From a virus: 38,244 nucleotides of DNA. Made by a program: the position numbers and the translations under genes. The DNA is taken from the IMG/VR virus record IMGVR_UViG_3300037502_001157, positions 1 to 38,244 of that record. One strand, written 5' to 3'. The notes below the pieces were generated by a model. It worked only from the letters and a program-made list of their open reading frames with translations, was not told the origin of the DNA and searched no databases. Positions 1 to 8,283 of this stretch are shown here, piece after piece. Within the stretch, counting starts at the first letter, position 1. Every line of letters begins with the position of its first letter.

Positions 1-1
1 T

Positions 2-3000
2 GGAGGTGGTGGTGGTGGAGCTGGTGGTATGGACCCAGCAGGTGCTGTTCGTGCTGGTGGTAATGGCGGTTCAGGCATAGTCATCATATCTTACACATCT
101 GCTACACCTAAATTCGTAGGTGGCACAATTACTACTTCTGGTGGTAAACAAATACACACATTCACATCTTCAGGCACATTAAGCCCTATTACACCTATTA
201 CAGCAGAGTATTTAGTAGTAGCTGGTGGTGGTGCAGGAGGTGGTTCTAGTGCATCATCTTATGGACATGCTGGTGGCGGTGCTGGTGGTCTTTTAACTTC
301 ATCTACAACTTTATATTCAGGTGCTACTTATGTGGTTACTGTAGGAGCTGGTGGTGCTAGAGCCACAAATGCTATAGGAGGAAATGGCACAGGGTCTTCT
401 TTATCAGGCACAGGTATTACAACTATATCTACAGCAGGTGGCGGCGGTGGTGGTTTAAATACTGGTGCAGGTGCTTCTGGTGGTTCAGGTGGCGGCGGTG
501 GTGGTAATAATGGCACTCAAGCTGGTGGTGCTGGAAATACTCCAAGCACAAGTCCATCACAAGGTAATAATGGTGGAAGTAGTAATGCTAATGGTGGTGG
601 TGTTGTAGGAGCTGGTGGCGGAGGTGGTCATAGTGCCGCTGGTGGAGCAGGTTCAACTACTTCTGCTGGTGCTGGTGGTGCAGGAACTGCATCTAGCATT
701 TCAGGTTCATCAGTCACTTATGCAGGCGGCGGTGGTGGTGGTGCATTTGCAGTTGGAGGTGCTGGTGGTGCTGGAGGTGGCGGCACAGGTGGCACATATA
801 GCCCTGCTGTAGCAGGAGTTTCAGGAACTGCTAATACAGGTGGTGGTGGTGGAGCAGGTGGAGGAAATAGCACTATTTCAGGTGCAGGTGGTAGCGGTGT
901 TGTTATTATCTCATACGCTGGCTCACAACAATTTAATGGTGGTCTAGTCACTACATCAGGTGGAAACACTATTCACACATTTACTTCTACAGGTGCTTTA
1001 ACACCATTAACAAATAACCTAAACAACTCTTTAAGGTTTAGAAGTAGTGCAAGTGCTTATTTGTCAAGAACACCAGCAAGTTCTGGCAATAGACAAAAAT
1101 GGACATACAGTATATGGCTTAAAAAAGGTTCTATAGGAACTGAACAAGCTATATGGCAAGCAGGAACAGCAGCTTTTGGTGACTCAAGATTTTATTTTGC
1201 AACTAGTGGAGCAATAACATGGGAAGTTTATAATGGGTCTACTGGAGCAGGTTCTGCAACTACAAGTGCATTGTATAGAGATTTTTCAGCTTGGTATCAT
1301 GTAGTAATTTCTGTAGATACCACACAAGCTACATCCTCTAATAGAATTAAATTATATGTTAATGGTGAACAAGTAACATCTTTTTCATCATCTAGTTATC
1401 CAGCACAAAATGATAATTTAGATGGTTTTAATTTAGCTAGTGCTGCTCATTATATTGGGTCAAATAAAGGTTCTGGAAGATTTTATGATGGTTACATGAC
1501 TGACATTAACTTCATTGACGGTCAACAATTAGAACCCTATTACTTCGGTAACAATGACGCTAATGGTGTATGGAAACCTATCCAATATAAAGGCACATAC
1601 GGCGTAAACGGTTTCTACCTAACATTTGGCAATACAACATCCACTACAACATTAGGCTATGACAGCTCCCCTAATGGCAATAATTGGACTTGTAACAATA
1701 TTAGCTTAACTGCTGGCACAACTTATGATGCCATGACAGATGTGCCTACTAATACAAGTGCAACTGTGGCGAATTATGCTACTTTAAATTATATAGATAC
1801 AAATACTGCATCATCTATATCTGGTGCTAACTTAAATTGGGTTGATGCTGGTGGTATTGATAGAGAAATAAGAGGAACTATTGGAGTATCTTCAGGTAAA
1901 TATTATTGGGAAGTTGTTTTAACCTCTAGTAACACTTCTCACGTTGGAGTGGATACTCTTAACAGCACTTTACTTACTGACTATTTAGGTTCTACTTCTA
2001 CTTCATGGAGTATTTATTTAGCTACTGGGAACAAGAGAAATGCTGGTTCAAATACATCTTATGGTTCATCCCTTGCCGCCAATGACATAATGATGTGTGC
2101 ATTAGATATGGACAATGGAAAAATTTGGTGGGGTAAAAATGGCACTTGGTTTGCTTCAGGTGACCCAGCTGCTGGCACTAATGCTGCCTTTACAAATTTA
2201 AGTGGATATACAATAGCATTTGCGGCTACTCCTAGAAGTTCATGCTCTGTAAACTTCGGTCAAAGACCATTTGCATACACACCTCCTACAGGCTTTGTAA
2301 GACTTAATACATTTAACCTACCTACACCTACTATATTGCAAGGTAATAAGTATATGGATGCAACGACATATACAGGTGCTATGCCAACTAATGTGATAGT
2401 GAACCAAGGTCAATTTAAACCTGACTTGGTATGGAATAAAATAAGAAATGGAACAGGGGGTAATTTTTTAATAGACTCTGTTAGAGGAGTTGCAAATTAT
2501 TTAACTTCTAATTCAACTGCTGCTGAAGCATCTGCAGCTCAATTTGTGACATCTATTAATTCCAATGGATTTACAACTGGAACATCAGGTTATGATAGTT
2601 CACAAACTGTAGTAGCTTGGCAATGGCAAGCTGGTCAAGGTTCAACATCATCAGGCACAGGAACAGGTGGTATTACAAGTGTAACTATGTCAGTCAATGC
2701 AACTGCTGGGTTTAGCATTGTAACTTATACAGGCTCTGGTGCTAATGGAACAGTAACACATGGTTTAGGTGTTGCACCAAAGATGATAATAATTAAAGTT
2801 CGCAATACTACAAATGATTGGGCTGTGTATCATGGGGCTTTAGCTACTCCTGCAACTCAAGCACTATTCCTTAATCTAACAAATGCTGTTGCAACTACAA
2901 CTACAGCTTGGAATAGCACAGCACCAACATCATCAGTATTTTCAGTTGGAACTACTGCAATAGTTAATGGCAATACAAATACTTATGTAGCCTATTGCTT

Positions 3001-3349
3001 TGCAGAAATAGCAGGGTTTAGTAAATTTGGTTCTTACACAGGTAATGGCTCTACAGATGGAACTTTTGTATACACAGGATTTAGACCTAAATTTATTTTA
3101 TACAAAAACTCTAGTTTTGCTGGCACAGGATGGGCTATGTTAGATAGCTCAAGAAATACATACAATGTGATAAATGCTAGATTATTTTCAGACTCATCAG
3201 GTGCAGAAGATACTTCAGTATCACCTATGGATTTTACATCTAATGGCTTTAAAGTAAGAAGCACAAATGATGGTGTAAACAGAAATGGTGACACAATAAT
3301 CTACATGGCATTCGCAGAACACCCATTTAAAAATAGTAACGCAAGATAA
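2..3349 (+). CDS. Glycine-rich tail fibre with LamG-like and SPRY-like domains, 5'-partial
   Basis: Large receptor-binding or virion-surface protein, open at the left edge. The frame is already open at base 2 (Gly codons) and the ATG at 29 lies inside a Gly-rich repeat, so it is not a credible start. Order seen: the end of one Gly-rich repeat finishing in GSGIVIISY; a second full repeat (about 205-1010) that opens with AEYLVVAGGG and ends in GSGVVIISY; a laminin-G/concanavalin-like domain (about 1020-1550, motifs WYHVVISVD and IKLYVNG); a SPRY-like domain (about 1780-2320, motifs GKYYWEV, KIWWGKNGTW, VNFGQRPF); then a phage-fibre C-terminal region (about 2340-3340, motifs KPDLVWNKIRN and APKMIIIKVRN). 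The Gly-rich N-terminus is probably the same gene as the start at 38022. Domains are recognised by motif only. Attachment or polymer binding is inferred from such domains in phage fibres. Confidence 0.85.
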   Translation, partial: GGGGGGAGGMDPAGAVRAGGNGGSGIVIISYTSATPKFVGGTITTSGGKQIHTFTSSGTLSPITPITAEYLVVAGGGAGGGSSASSYGHAGGGAGGLLTSSTTLYSGATYVVTVGAGGARATNAIGGNGTGSSLSGTGITTISTAGGGGGGLNTGAGASGGSGGGGGGNNGTQAGGAGNTPSTSPSQGNNGGSSNANGGGVVGAGGGGGHSAAGGAGSTTSAGAGGAGTASSISGSSVTYAGGGGGGAFAVGGAGGAGGGGTGGTYSPAVAGVSGTANTGGGGGAGGGNSTISGAGGSGVVIISYAGSQQFNGGLVTTSGGNTIHTFTSTGALTPLTNNLNNSLRFRSSASAYLSRTPASSGNRQKWTYSIWLKKGSIGTEQAIWQAGTAAFGDSRFYFATSGAITWEVYNGSTGAGSATTSALYRDFSAWYHVVISVDTTQATSSNRIKLYVNGEQVTSFSSSSYPAQNDNLDGFNLASAAHYIGSNKGSGRFYDGYMTDINFIDGQQLEPYYFGNNDANGVWKPIQYKGTYGVNGFYLTFGNTTSTTTLGYDSSPNGNNWTCNNISLTAGTTYDAMTDVPTNTSATVANYATLNYIDTNTASSISGANLNWVDAGGIDREIRGTIGVSSGKYYWEVVLTSSNTSHVGVDTLNSTLLTDYLGSTSTSWSIYLATGNKRNAGSNTSYGSSLAANDIMMCALDMDNGKIWWGKNGTWFASGDPAAGTNAAFTNLSGYTIAFAATPRSSCSVNFGQRPFAYTPPTGFVRLNTFNLPTPTILQGNKYMDATTYTGAMPTNVIVNQGQFKPDLVWNKIRNGTGGNFLIDSVRGVANYLTSNSTAAEASAAQFVTSINSNGFTTGTSGYDSSQTVVAWQWQAGQGSTSSGTGTGGITSVTMSVNATAGFSIVTYTGSGANGTVTHGLGVAPKMIIIKVRNTTNDWAVYHGALATPATQALFLNLTNAVATTTTAWNSTAPTSSVFSVGTTAIVNGNTNTYVAYCFAEIAGFSKFGSYTGNGSTDGTFVYTGFRPKFILYKNSSFAGTGWAMLDSSRNTYNVINARLFSDSSGAEDTSVSPMDFTSNGFKVRSTNDGVNRNGDTIIYMAFAEHPFKNSNAR

Positions 3350-3360
3350 TAGGAGAAAAC

Positions 3361-3732
3361 ATGGCACATTTTGCACAATTAAACGATGAGAACTTGGTCA
3401 CCCAAGTCATAGTAGTAGCTAATGAAGATACAGCAGATCAAGATGGTGTAGAGAACGAAGCCATTGGTATTGCTTTCTGCACTAACCTTTTAGGTGGTCG
3501 ATGGGTTCAAACTTCATACAATGCTAACATCCGTAAAAACTACGCAGGCATTGGTTACAAATATGATGCAACTTTAGATGCTTTTATTCCTCCACAACCA
3601 TTTGAATCATGGACACTTAATGAAGAGACAGCTCAATGGGAATCTCCTACTCCATATCCAGATGATGGTAAGCGTTATTCATGGGATGAGGAAACTACAT
3701 CTTGGGTTGAAATTGTAGAGGAGACAGCATAA
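3361..3732 (+). CDS. Conserved phage tail-fibre-associated protein
   Basis: A 123-residue soluble acidic protein starting MAHFAQLNDENLVTQV. This N-terminus is typical of small proteins next to fibre genes in marine and freshwater phages. The C-terminal half is rich in Trp, Glu and Pro (WTLNEETAQWESPTPYPDDG), giving two short similar W/E repeats (residues about 82-95 and 105-120). No enzyme motif is seen. It lies 11 bases after the LamG/SPRY fibre with RBS aggagaa, and its stop overlaps the next start by one base. A fibre accessory or assembly role is inferred from position only. Confidence 0.75.
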   Translation: MAHFAQLNDENLVTQVIVVANEDTADQDGVENEAIGIAFCTNLLGGRWVQTSYNANIRKNYAGIGYKYDATLDAFIPPQPFESWTLNEETAQWESPTPYPDDGKRYSWDEETTSWVEIVEETA

Positions 3733-4052
3733 TGGGTATTCAAGCATTTGCAACAATGGGCAACACTGTGACTTTTAGTGCAACAACAACTGCACCTACT
3801 GCTGTGCAAGCTGTATCTAAAACTTTAGGTGGCAATCAATATCGAATTATTAATACAGGTACAGTAACTGTATTTCTAGGTTATGCAACAAGTGCAAGTG
3901 ATGCAGCAAACAATGCAGCTAATGTAGCTACAAGTTTACCTTTGCTTCCTAGCACAGATGAAATTCTAACTTTTGTACCTAATGCTTATTTTACTGGACA
4001 AACATCTTCTGGCACTGCTGTGGTTTACATCACTCCAGGTGACGGACTATAA
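3732..4052 (+). CDS. Small virion-type protein, paralogue of the 13743-14090 product
   Basis: A 106-residue Ala/Thr-rich protein predicted to be mostly beta. It aligns by eye with the 115-residue protein at 13743: both start with a short lead into MGN, then NQY near the middle, a VFxxYG/VFLGYA strand, and end in YI-PG-GL. The start overlaps the previous stop by one base (taatg). It sits between a fibre-associated gene and a second fibre gene, so a structural surface or decoration function is likely. No known family is named with confidence. Confidence 0.7.
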   Translation: MGIQAFATMGNTVTFSATTTAPTAVQAVSKTLGGNQYRIINTGTVTVFLGYATSASDAANNAANVATSLPLLPSTDEILTFVPNAYFTGQTSSGTAVVYITPGDGL

Positions 4053-4061
4053 GGAGAGATC

Positions 4062-4946
4062 ATGTTAAAAGTAGCCGGAGGTGGAGTAGCTACAGGAACC
4101 TTGACATATCAAGGAACTTGGAATGCTAACACAAACACACCTACACTTACTTCTAGTGTAGGCACACTTAATAATTATTATGTGGTATCTACGGCTGGCT
4201 CTACAAACCTTAATGGAATTACAGATTGGGGTGTAGGTGATTGGGCAATATTCAATGGTACTGTATGGCAAAAAGTAGATAACTCTGAAGTTACTTATGT
4301 AAGTAATGTTGCTACAGGCACAGGATTAACTGGTGGTCCGATCACAACTACAGGCACTATTTCAATTGCTAACACAACTGTGGTATCTGCTACTTATGGT
4401 AATGCTTCTACAGTAGCTCAATTTGAAGTTAATGCACAAGGTCAATTAACTTCTGCTTCTAATCAAGCGATTGCAATTAGTGTAGGAGCTGTATCTGGTG
4501 CTGTACCTAATACAGTCAATGTTTTAGCTGGCACAGGATTAAGTGGTGGTGGTGCATTAACAGCTAATGTTACTTTAGATTTAGCTAACACAGCCGTTGT
4601 TGCAGCCACTTATGGTAATGCAACTCATGTATCTCAAATTACTATTGATGCTCAAGGTAGAGCCACTGCTGCATCTAATGTAGCTATTTCAATTCCAAGT
4701 GGTAATGTCACTGGTCTTGGTACCATGGCTACACAAAATGCTAATGCTGTAGCAATCACAGGTGGAGATGTTGCAGTCACTAATGTGTCTGCTTCTAATG
4801 TTACAATTACATCAAACTTAAATGCTAACCTTACTACAAGTTCTAGTGCTACATTTGCAACTGATAGTTTACCTTTAGTACCTGAAGGTTATTTAACAAT
4901 TAACATTAATGGAACTGCTAAAAAGGTTCCTTACTATGGCGTATAA
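4062..4946 (+). CDS. Tail fibre or fibre tip protein with tandem repeats
   Basis: A 294-residue low-complexity fibre protein. Two tandem units are visible: GTGLTGGPITTTGTISIANT followed by ATYGNA, QFEVNAQGQLTSASN; and GTGLSGGGALTANVTLDLAN followed by ATYGNA, QITIDAQGRATAASN. The first unit starts near residue 85 and the second near 160. Such repeats are typical of trimeric beta-structured phage fibres. The C-terminus EGYLTININGTAKKVPYYGV is a common terminal motif in phage fibre proteins. A strong RBS (aaggagag) precedes the ATG. It lies downstream of the main fibre and probably forms part of the same adsorption apparatus. Confidence 0.75.
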   Translation: MLKVAGGGVATGTLTYQGTWNANTNTPTLTSSVGTLNNYYVVSTAGSTNLNGITDWGVGDWAIFNGTVWQKVDNSEVTYVSNVATGTGLTGGPITTTGTISIANTTVVSATYGNASTVAQFEVNAQGQLTSASNQAIAISVGAVSGAVPNTVNVLAGTGLSGGGALTANVTLDLANTAVVAATYGNATHVSQITIDAQGRATAASNVAISIPSGNVTGLGTMATQNANAVAITGGDVAVTNVSASNVTITSNLNANLTTSSSATFATDSLPLVPEGYLTININGTAKKVPYYGV

Positions 4947-5133
4947 AATGGAACCAACACACAATCACGAATCAATATGGGATTTATTACTAATATGGGT
5001 AGGTGCTATTTTAGGGCACTTAACTTTATCTTCAGCTGTGTTATGGGCTACATTAATTTACACACTGTTTAAACTGTATGTGCTTATAAGAGACGAGATA
5101 TTTAGTAAAAATAAGAAAAAGAAAAGAGGGTAG
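4936..5133 (+). CDS. Small membrane protein, holin-like
   Basis: A 65-residue protein (from ATG 4936) with a polar N-terminus (His, Glu), a hydrophobic region from about residue 11 to 50 that can form two transmembrane segments around a Gly/His turn (WVGAILGHLTLSSAVLWATL), and a Lys-rich tail (KNKKKKRG). This is a holin-like or phage inner-membrane layout. The start is uncertain: ATG 4936 overlaps the fibre stop, ATG 4948 lies just after it, and upstream in-frame codons are inside the fibre gene. It is separated from the holin/endolysin genes at 14-15 kb, so a non-lysis membrane role is also possible. Confidence 0.6.
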   Translation: MAYKMEPTHNHESIWDLLLIWVGAILGHLTLSSAVLWATLIYTLFKLYVLIRDEIFSKNKKKKRG

Positions 5134-5143
5134 CTCTATCGAC

Positions 5144-5479
5144 ATGGCAACGCTATCCATTGTAAAATTTGGTGATGTGGATTCACTTGCCGAATTTGCT
5201 TTTGAGAATGGTTTACAACATAAACTATTTCAAGAGACATTGATGGATCAAGGTTTTACAGTTCCTGTATTTCCTTTGATTGACATTAACATAGACAATA
5301 TTGATGATTGGCTTTTAGCTCATCAAGTAGAGCACCAAGCATTTGCTAGTTTACTAGGACTTAATAATCCATTTAACTTGCTAGATGTAGATGTAAATAA
5401 AGAAGAGGATTGGTATGACTGGGTGGCATCACATTTATACATCCATCAACAAATCGCAGCTTCATTAAGTTTAACATAA
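5144..5479 (+). CDS. Conserved hypothetical phage protein
   Basis: A 111-residue acidic soluble protein. A helical N-terminal half (VDSLAEFAFENGLQHKLF) is followed by PLIDINIDNIDDWLLAHQ and a similar C-terminal segment VDVNKEEDWYDWVASHLYIH. The pattern D-I/V-N-x-x-x-x-DW-x-x-x-H therefore occurs twice, and the pair of DW..H motifs suggests an internal duplication. It lies 10 bases after the membrane protein and just before the ACP gene. I do not recognise a function; the fibre-to-internal-virion context suggests a minor virion or assembly protein. Confidence 0.65.
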   Translation: MATLSIVKFGDVDSLAEFAFENGLQHKLFQETLMDQGFTVPVFPLIDINIDNIDDWLLAHQVEHQAFASLLGLNNPFNLLDVDVNKEEDWYDWVASHLYIHQQIAASLSLT

Positions 5480-5498
5480 TTCATTTTTGGGGATAGAA

Positions 5499-5780
5499 AT
5501 GGATAAATTAGAGCTTTTTAATGCAGTAGCTCGTATAGCTAAACCTATACATTTGACTTATACGCCTATTGCAAGCTTAGAAACGCCTTTTAAAGAGGCA
5601 AATATAGACAGTTTAGACACGATTTTGATATGTGTTTACTTTAGTGAATTGTATGGGATTGAGGAGGAAGTGGCAAAAACGATGTTGCCCGCCACCCCCC
5701 AGGAAATTTTCGATTTTCTGGAAATCCATAAAACTAAAGAGCCAGCATCTGTAGAGGATGCAGTAAGGGAAATTAAATGA
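5499..5780 (+). CDS. Acyl carrier protein
   Basis: A 93-residue acidic helical protein (from ATG 5499; leader ggggatagaa). It carries the carrier-protein signature IDSLDT at residues 36-41, where Ser38 is the expected 4'-phosphopantetheine attachment site. A helix-II-like segment and the acidic ELYGIEEEVAKTML region match the acidic recognition surface of bacterial ACPs. Its length is close to the usual ACP length. An upstream in-frame TTG at 5487 would add four residues but has no better RBS. The stop overlaps the start of the ketosynthase gene by four bases (atga), so the two are probably translated together. It must be loaded by a host phosphopantetheinyl transferase, as none is seen here. 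What acyl chain it carries is unknown. Confidence 0.8.
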   Translation: MDKLELFNAVARIAKPIHLTYTPIASLETPFKEANIDSLDTILICVYFSELYGIEEEVAKTMLPATPQEIFDFLEIHKTKEPASVEDAVREIK

Positions 5781-6883
5781 AAATTTATTTAACCCATGGC
5801 AGAAAAGCATATAGTGAACACATAGACTATTTAGAAGATTTAGCATTTCCTCAAAGGGTGCATTGGTTCCCTGAGACGTATAAAAGAGTTGGCACTGGTG
5901 TCTTTTATGTACCACACCTAGTAGCTGACAAAGTGCTAGACCAAGTATTAGCAACAGAGATAAGAGAAAAGCCAATTGGCAAAACTGCTTTTATCTTAGC
6001 TGCAGGTAATACCAACTTTGCTGGGATTAATCCTAGAAAAGTAAAAGATACACAGTTGAGTTATGTATATAAGTTTTTACCTTTTACATTAACTCAAGTG
6101 TATGCAGGTAGGATAGCTCAGTCATTTGGAGCTAACGATTTAATCATGACAGACACGAGTGCGTGTGCATCAAGTGTCAAAGTGATGATGGATGTGCAAG
6201 TTTTGATGGACTATTATAACTATGACCGAGTGGTCGTACTTGCAGTAGAAGATCAAATAGCTAATTCTACTTTAGATTTCTTTGGTGAATCTAAAGCTAT
6301 CTTAACAGAAGATGGTATTAAGCCTTCTGCTTTTGATAGTAAGAATTATGGGTTTTATGTAGGGCAAGGTGCAGCTTTAGCAGTGTTTATGTCAGAGCGT
6401 GCTGTGGATAAGTTAGGAGTTACTCCTATTGCTGAATTAAAAGGCGCTTATTCTGCAGGTGAACAACTAGACAATGCGATAGGGCAAAGGGAAGATGGTG
6501 AGGGGTTTATTAGAGCTATAGAGGGTGCTTTACACCACTCTAAAGTGACTGCAGATGAGGTAAAGATTATAAAAACTCATGGGACAGGCACCCGGTCTAA
6601 TAATATTTCAGAACGACAAGCCACCACCAAAAAAATTCCTGATTTTGTAGCCACATCCTACAAACAAAAGATTGGGCATACCATGGGTGCTAGTGGGCTT
6701 TTAGAAACACTAATGTTATTTGATGATATGGGCAAAGGATTTATTCCGGGGATACCAAATCGGACAGAACATGATACAATATTTTTATCAGAAAATAGTT
6801 CTGTTCCAGAAGGATATGTTATGACTTTAGCTGCTGGAATGGGTAATATATATTCAGCTGCAATATTTAATACAAGGATTTGA
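5777..6883 (+). CDS. Beta-ketoacyl-ACP synthase, KAS I/II (FabB/FabF) type, divergent
   Basis: A 368-residue thiolase-fold ketosynthase. The KAS I/II order is clear: nucleophile Cys130 in TDTSACASSVK; an insert-like region with AFDSKNYGFYVGQGAALAVF (compare the usual PFD-x-x-R-D-G-F-x-x-G-E-G-A); His268 in IKTHGTGTRSN; and His301 in KIGHTMGASG. This completes a Cys-His-His catalytic set. The C-terminal GFGG-type loop is replaced by LAAGMGNIYSAA, and the N-terminus lacks the usual VVVTGxG opening. It is about 40 residues shorter than FabF. By family it condenses an acyl thioester on the Cys with malonyl-ACP. It is coupled to the ACP gene by a four-base overlap and sits inside the late virion operon. 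The choice of KAS I/II rather than KAS III is firm because both His motifs are of the I/II type. Confidence 0.85.
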   Translation: MKIYLTHGRKAYSEHIDYLEDLAFPQRVHWFPETYKRVGTGVFYVPHLVADKVLDQVLATEIREKPIGKTAFILAAGNTNFAGINPRKVKDTQLSYVYKFLPFTLTQVYAGRIAQSFGANDLIMTDTSACASSVKVMMDVQVLMDYYNYDRVVVLAVEDQIANSTLDFFGESKAILTEDGIKPSAFDSKNYGFYVGQGAALAVFMSERAVDKLGVTPIAELKGAYSAGEQLDNAIGQREDGEGFIRAIEGALHHSKVTADEVKIIKTHGTGTRSNNISERQATTKKIPDFVATSYKQKIGHTMGASGLLETLMLFDDMGKGFIPGIPNRTEHDTIFLSENSSVPEGYVMTLAAGMGNIYSAAIFNTRI

Positions 6884-6884
6884 T

Positions 6885-7334
6885 ATGGCTGAAATGGTAG
6901 ATAGTTCAAAAGATTTGCTTGATACGGATAAAATTATCCAAAAAGCAGTGATGAATATTCGTTCCCCTTATTCCTACGATCAAGTTTACAAATCCATAGC
7001 AGAAGAGTTACAACAACCAGGCACTCAATTCATTCGTGAAGGCAATACCTTATTTATTGTCCATTACGATCATGGTCGTGTTGGCACATTTCGTGCTTTA
7101 AACGCAGACACCGCATTAAATTACATCAATAGTAGTTGGTTATTTATCAAAGCTTGTTATGACATGGGTTATGACACACTTATTACAGAATTTTATGATC
7201 CTACTATTGTTAATATTTTCAGAACAATATCTAAAAACCCGCCTTACCCAGAAATGGGATACAACATTAAGCAAAGTGTTGATGGATGGATAGGCACTAT
7301 TAAATTAGGTCCAGACCGAGACGGAGAACTATAA
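6885..7334 (+). CDS. Conserved phage protein, possibly GNAT-like acyltransferase fold
   Basis: A 149-residue protein. Residues 12-40 form an acidic amphipathic segment (DTDKIIQKAVMNIRSPYSYD). Then come alternating strands and helices: GNTLFIVHY, GRVGTFRALN, a long helix with WLFIKACYDMGYDTLITE, and a final strand GWIGTIKLG. A helix-GYDTL-strand pattern like this is seen in GNAT-type N-acyltransferases, but no clear acyl-CoA pyrophosphate loop (R/Q-x-x-G-x-G/A) is present, so this is only a tentative fold call. It lies one base after the ketosynthase and one base overlaps the next virion gene. If it is an acyltransferase it would be the natural partner of the ACP and ketosynthase. Confidence 0.55.
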   Translation: MAEMVDSSKDLLDTDKIIQKAVMNIRSPYSYDQVYKSIAEELQQPGTQFIREGNTLFIVHYDHGRVGTFRALNADTALNYINSSWLFIKACYDMGYDTLITEFYDPTIVNIFRTISKNPPYPEMGYNIKQSVDGWIGTIKLGPDRDGEL

Positions 7335-8281
7335 TGGGTGGAGTAGCCAAAGCAATAGGTAGTGTAGTAAGTGGTGTAGCTGAAGCCGTAGGTGATGTAG
7401 TTGAGGCTGTAGCAGAAAATCCTATATTAGCTACTGCAGCATTAGCTGTAACAGGTGTTCCTTTACCAGGAGTGATTGCTAGTTTACCAGCTCCTGTATC
7501 AGCTGCTGCTATTTCAATGGCATCTACTGCAATTCAAGGTGGTGACTTTGGCGACATTATTAAAGCAGGTGCTGCTGGTGCATTAGGTAGTGCTGTGGGT
7601 GGTGCTGTAGGTGGTAAAGTTGCAAGCTCATTTGGTGATACTGCAGGTAAAGTTGCTGGCTCTGCAGCTGGTGGTTTTACAGGCACATTAGTTCAAACAG
7701 GTGATGTTGGTACAGCACTTAAAGGTGGTGTAATGGGTGGCGCTGGTGCTGCATTACAAGCAGGCATTTCATCTGGTTTAGAAGCAGTCAAACAACAATT
7801 TCCAGGCACTACAACAACTCAACAAGCTGGTCCAAGTGGATTACAAGTGGGTCAACAAGTTCCTACTTCACCATTTGGCACTACAGAGACTGTAGCTCCT
7901 ACCTCTCCATTTGGAACTAGAACATTTGATACTCTTCCAAGTATGCAATATAACCCTAGCTTTGTAGAAAGAGCTATTGGTGCTGCTGGTCCAGCTGCAA
8001 CTGATTTAGCCTCTGATGCACTAAAACCTACATTGGCTTCTGCTTTAGGATTTGGTGGACAACCTACTACACAAAGCACTGGTCCGGCTCCAGGGGCAGC
8101 TCCTGGTGTAGCAGTGACAGGTGAAGGCTCTGCTGTTAATCCAGCCGCAGCTTCAGCATTAGCACAAGCATTAAGAGTAGGCGATCCTGGTGCACCATTA
8201 TTTGGTACAGAAGGTAAAGGACAACAACAAGCAGTATGGAATACTGCATCACTTAAATTTTCAGATGAGGTAGGAGGCTAA
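7334..8281 (+). CDS. Gly/Ala-rich internal virion (DNA ejection-type) protein
   Basis: A 315-residue protein of strongly biased composition. Residues 1-150 are Gly/Ala/Val-rich with several hydrophobic or amphipathic stretches (AVGGAVGGKVASSFGD, GGVMGGAGAAL). Residues 155-270 are Pro/Thr/Gln-rich with a repeated TSPFGT motif (about residues 177 and 189). The start overlaps the previous stop by one base. Hydrophobic, glycine-zipper-like proteins in this position, followed by two or three larger helical proteins, are typical internal virion or ejection proteins of podoviruses. These enter the envelope with the genome. The exact role is inferred. Confidence 0.6.
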   Translation: MGGVAKAIGSVVSGVAEAVGDVVEAVAENPILATAALAVTGVPLPGVIASLPAPVSAAAISMASTAIQGGDFGDIIKAGAAGALGSAVGGAVGGKVASSFGDTAGKVAGSAAGGFTGTLVQTGDVGTALKGGVMGGAGAALQAGISSGLEAVKQQFPGTTTTQQAGPSGLQVGQQVPTSPFGTTETVAPTSPFGTRTFDTLPSMQYNPSFVERAIGAAGPAATDLASDALKPTLASALGFGGQPTTQSTGPAPGAAPGVAVTGEGSAVNPAAASALAQALRVGDPGAPLFGTEGKGQQQAVWNTASLKFSDEVGG

Positions 8282-8283
8282 GT

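Noticed and set aside
328-969. Proline-rich reading frames on the minus strand opposite the Gly-rich fibre
   Set aside because: They are antisense images of GGT/GGA glycine codons (reverse complement gives Pro-rich frames), have no RBS and overlap a sure gene.
4909-5133. Longer version of the membrane protein starting at 4909
   Set aside because: The extra residues lie inside the coding end of the fibre gene and have no suitable RBS; ATG 4936 or 4948 is more likely.
5690-5720. Small hairpin CCAG...CTGG and C-run within the ACP gene
   Set aside because: It is inside coding sequence, weak, and without a T-run, so it was not called a terminator or frameshift site.
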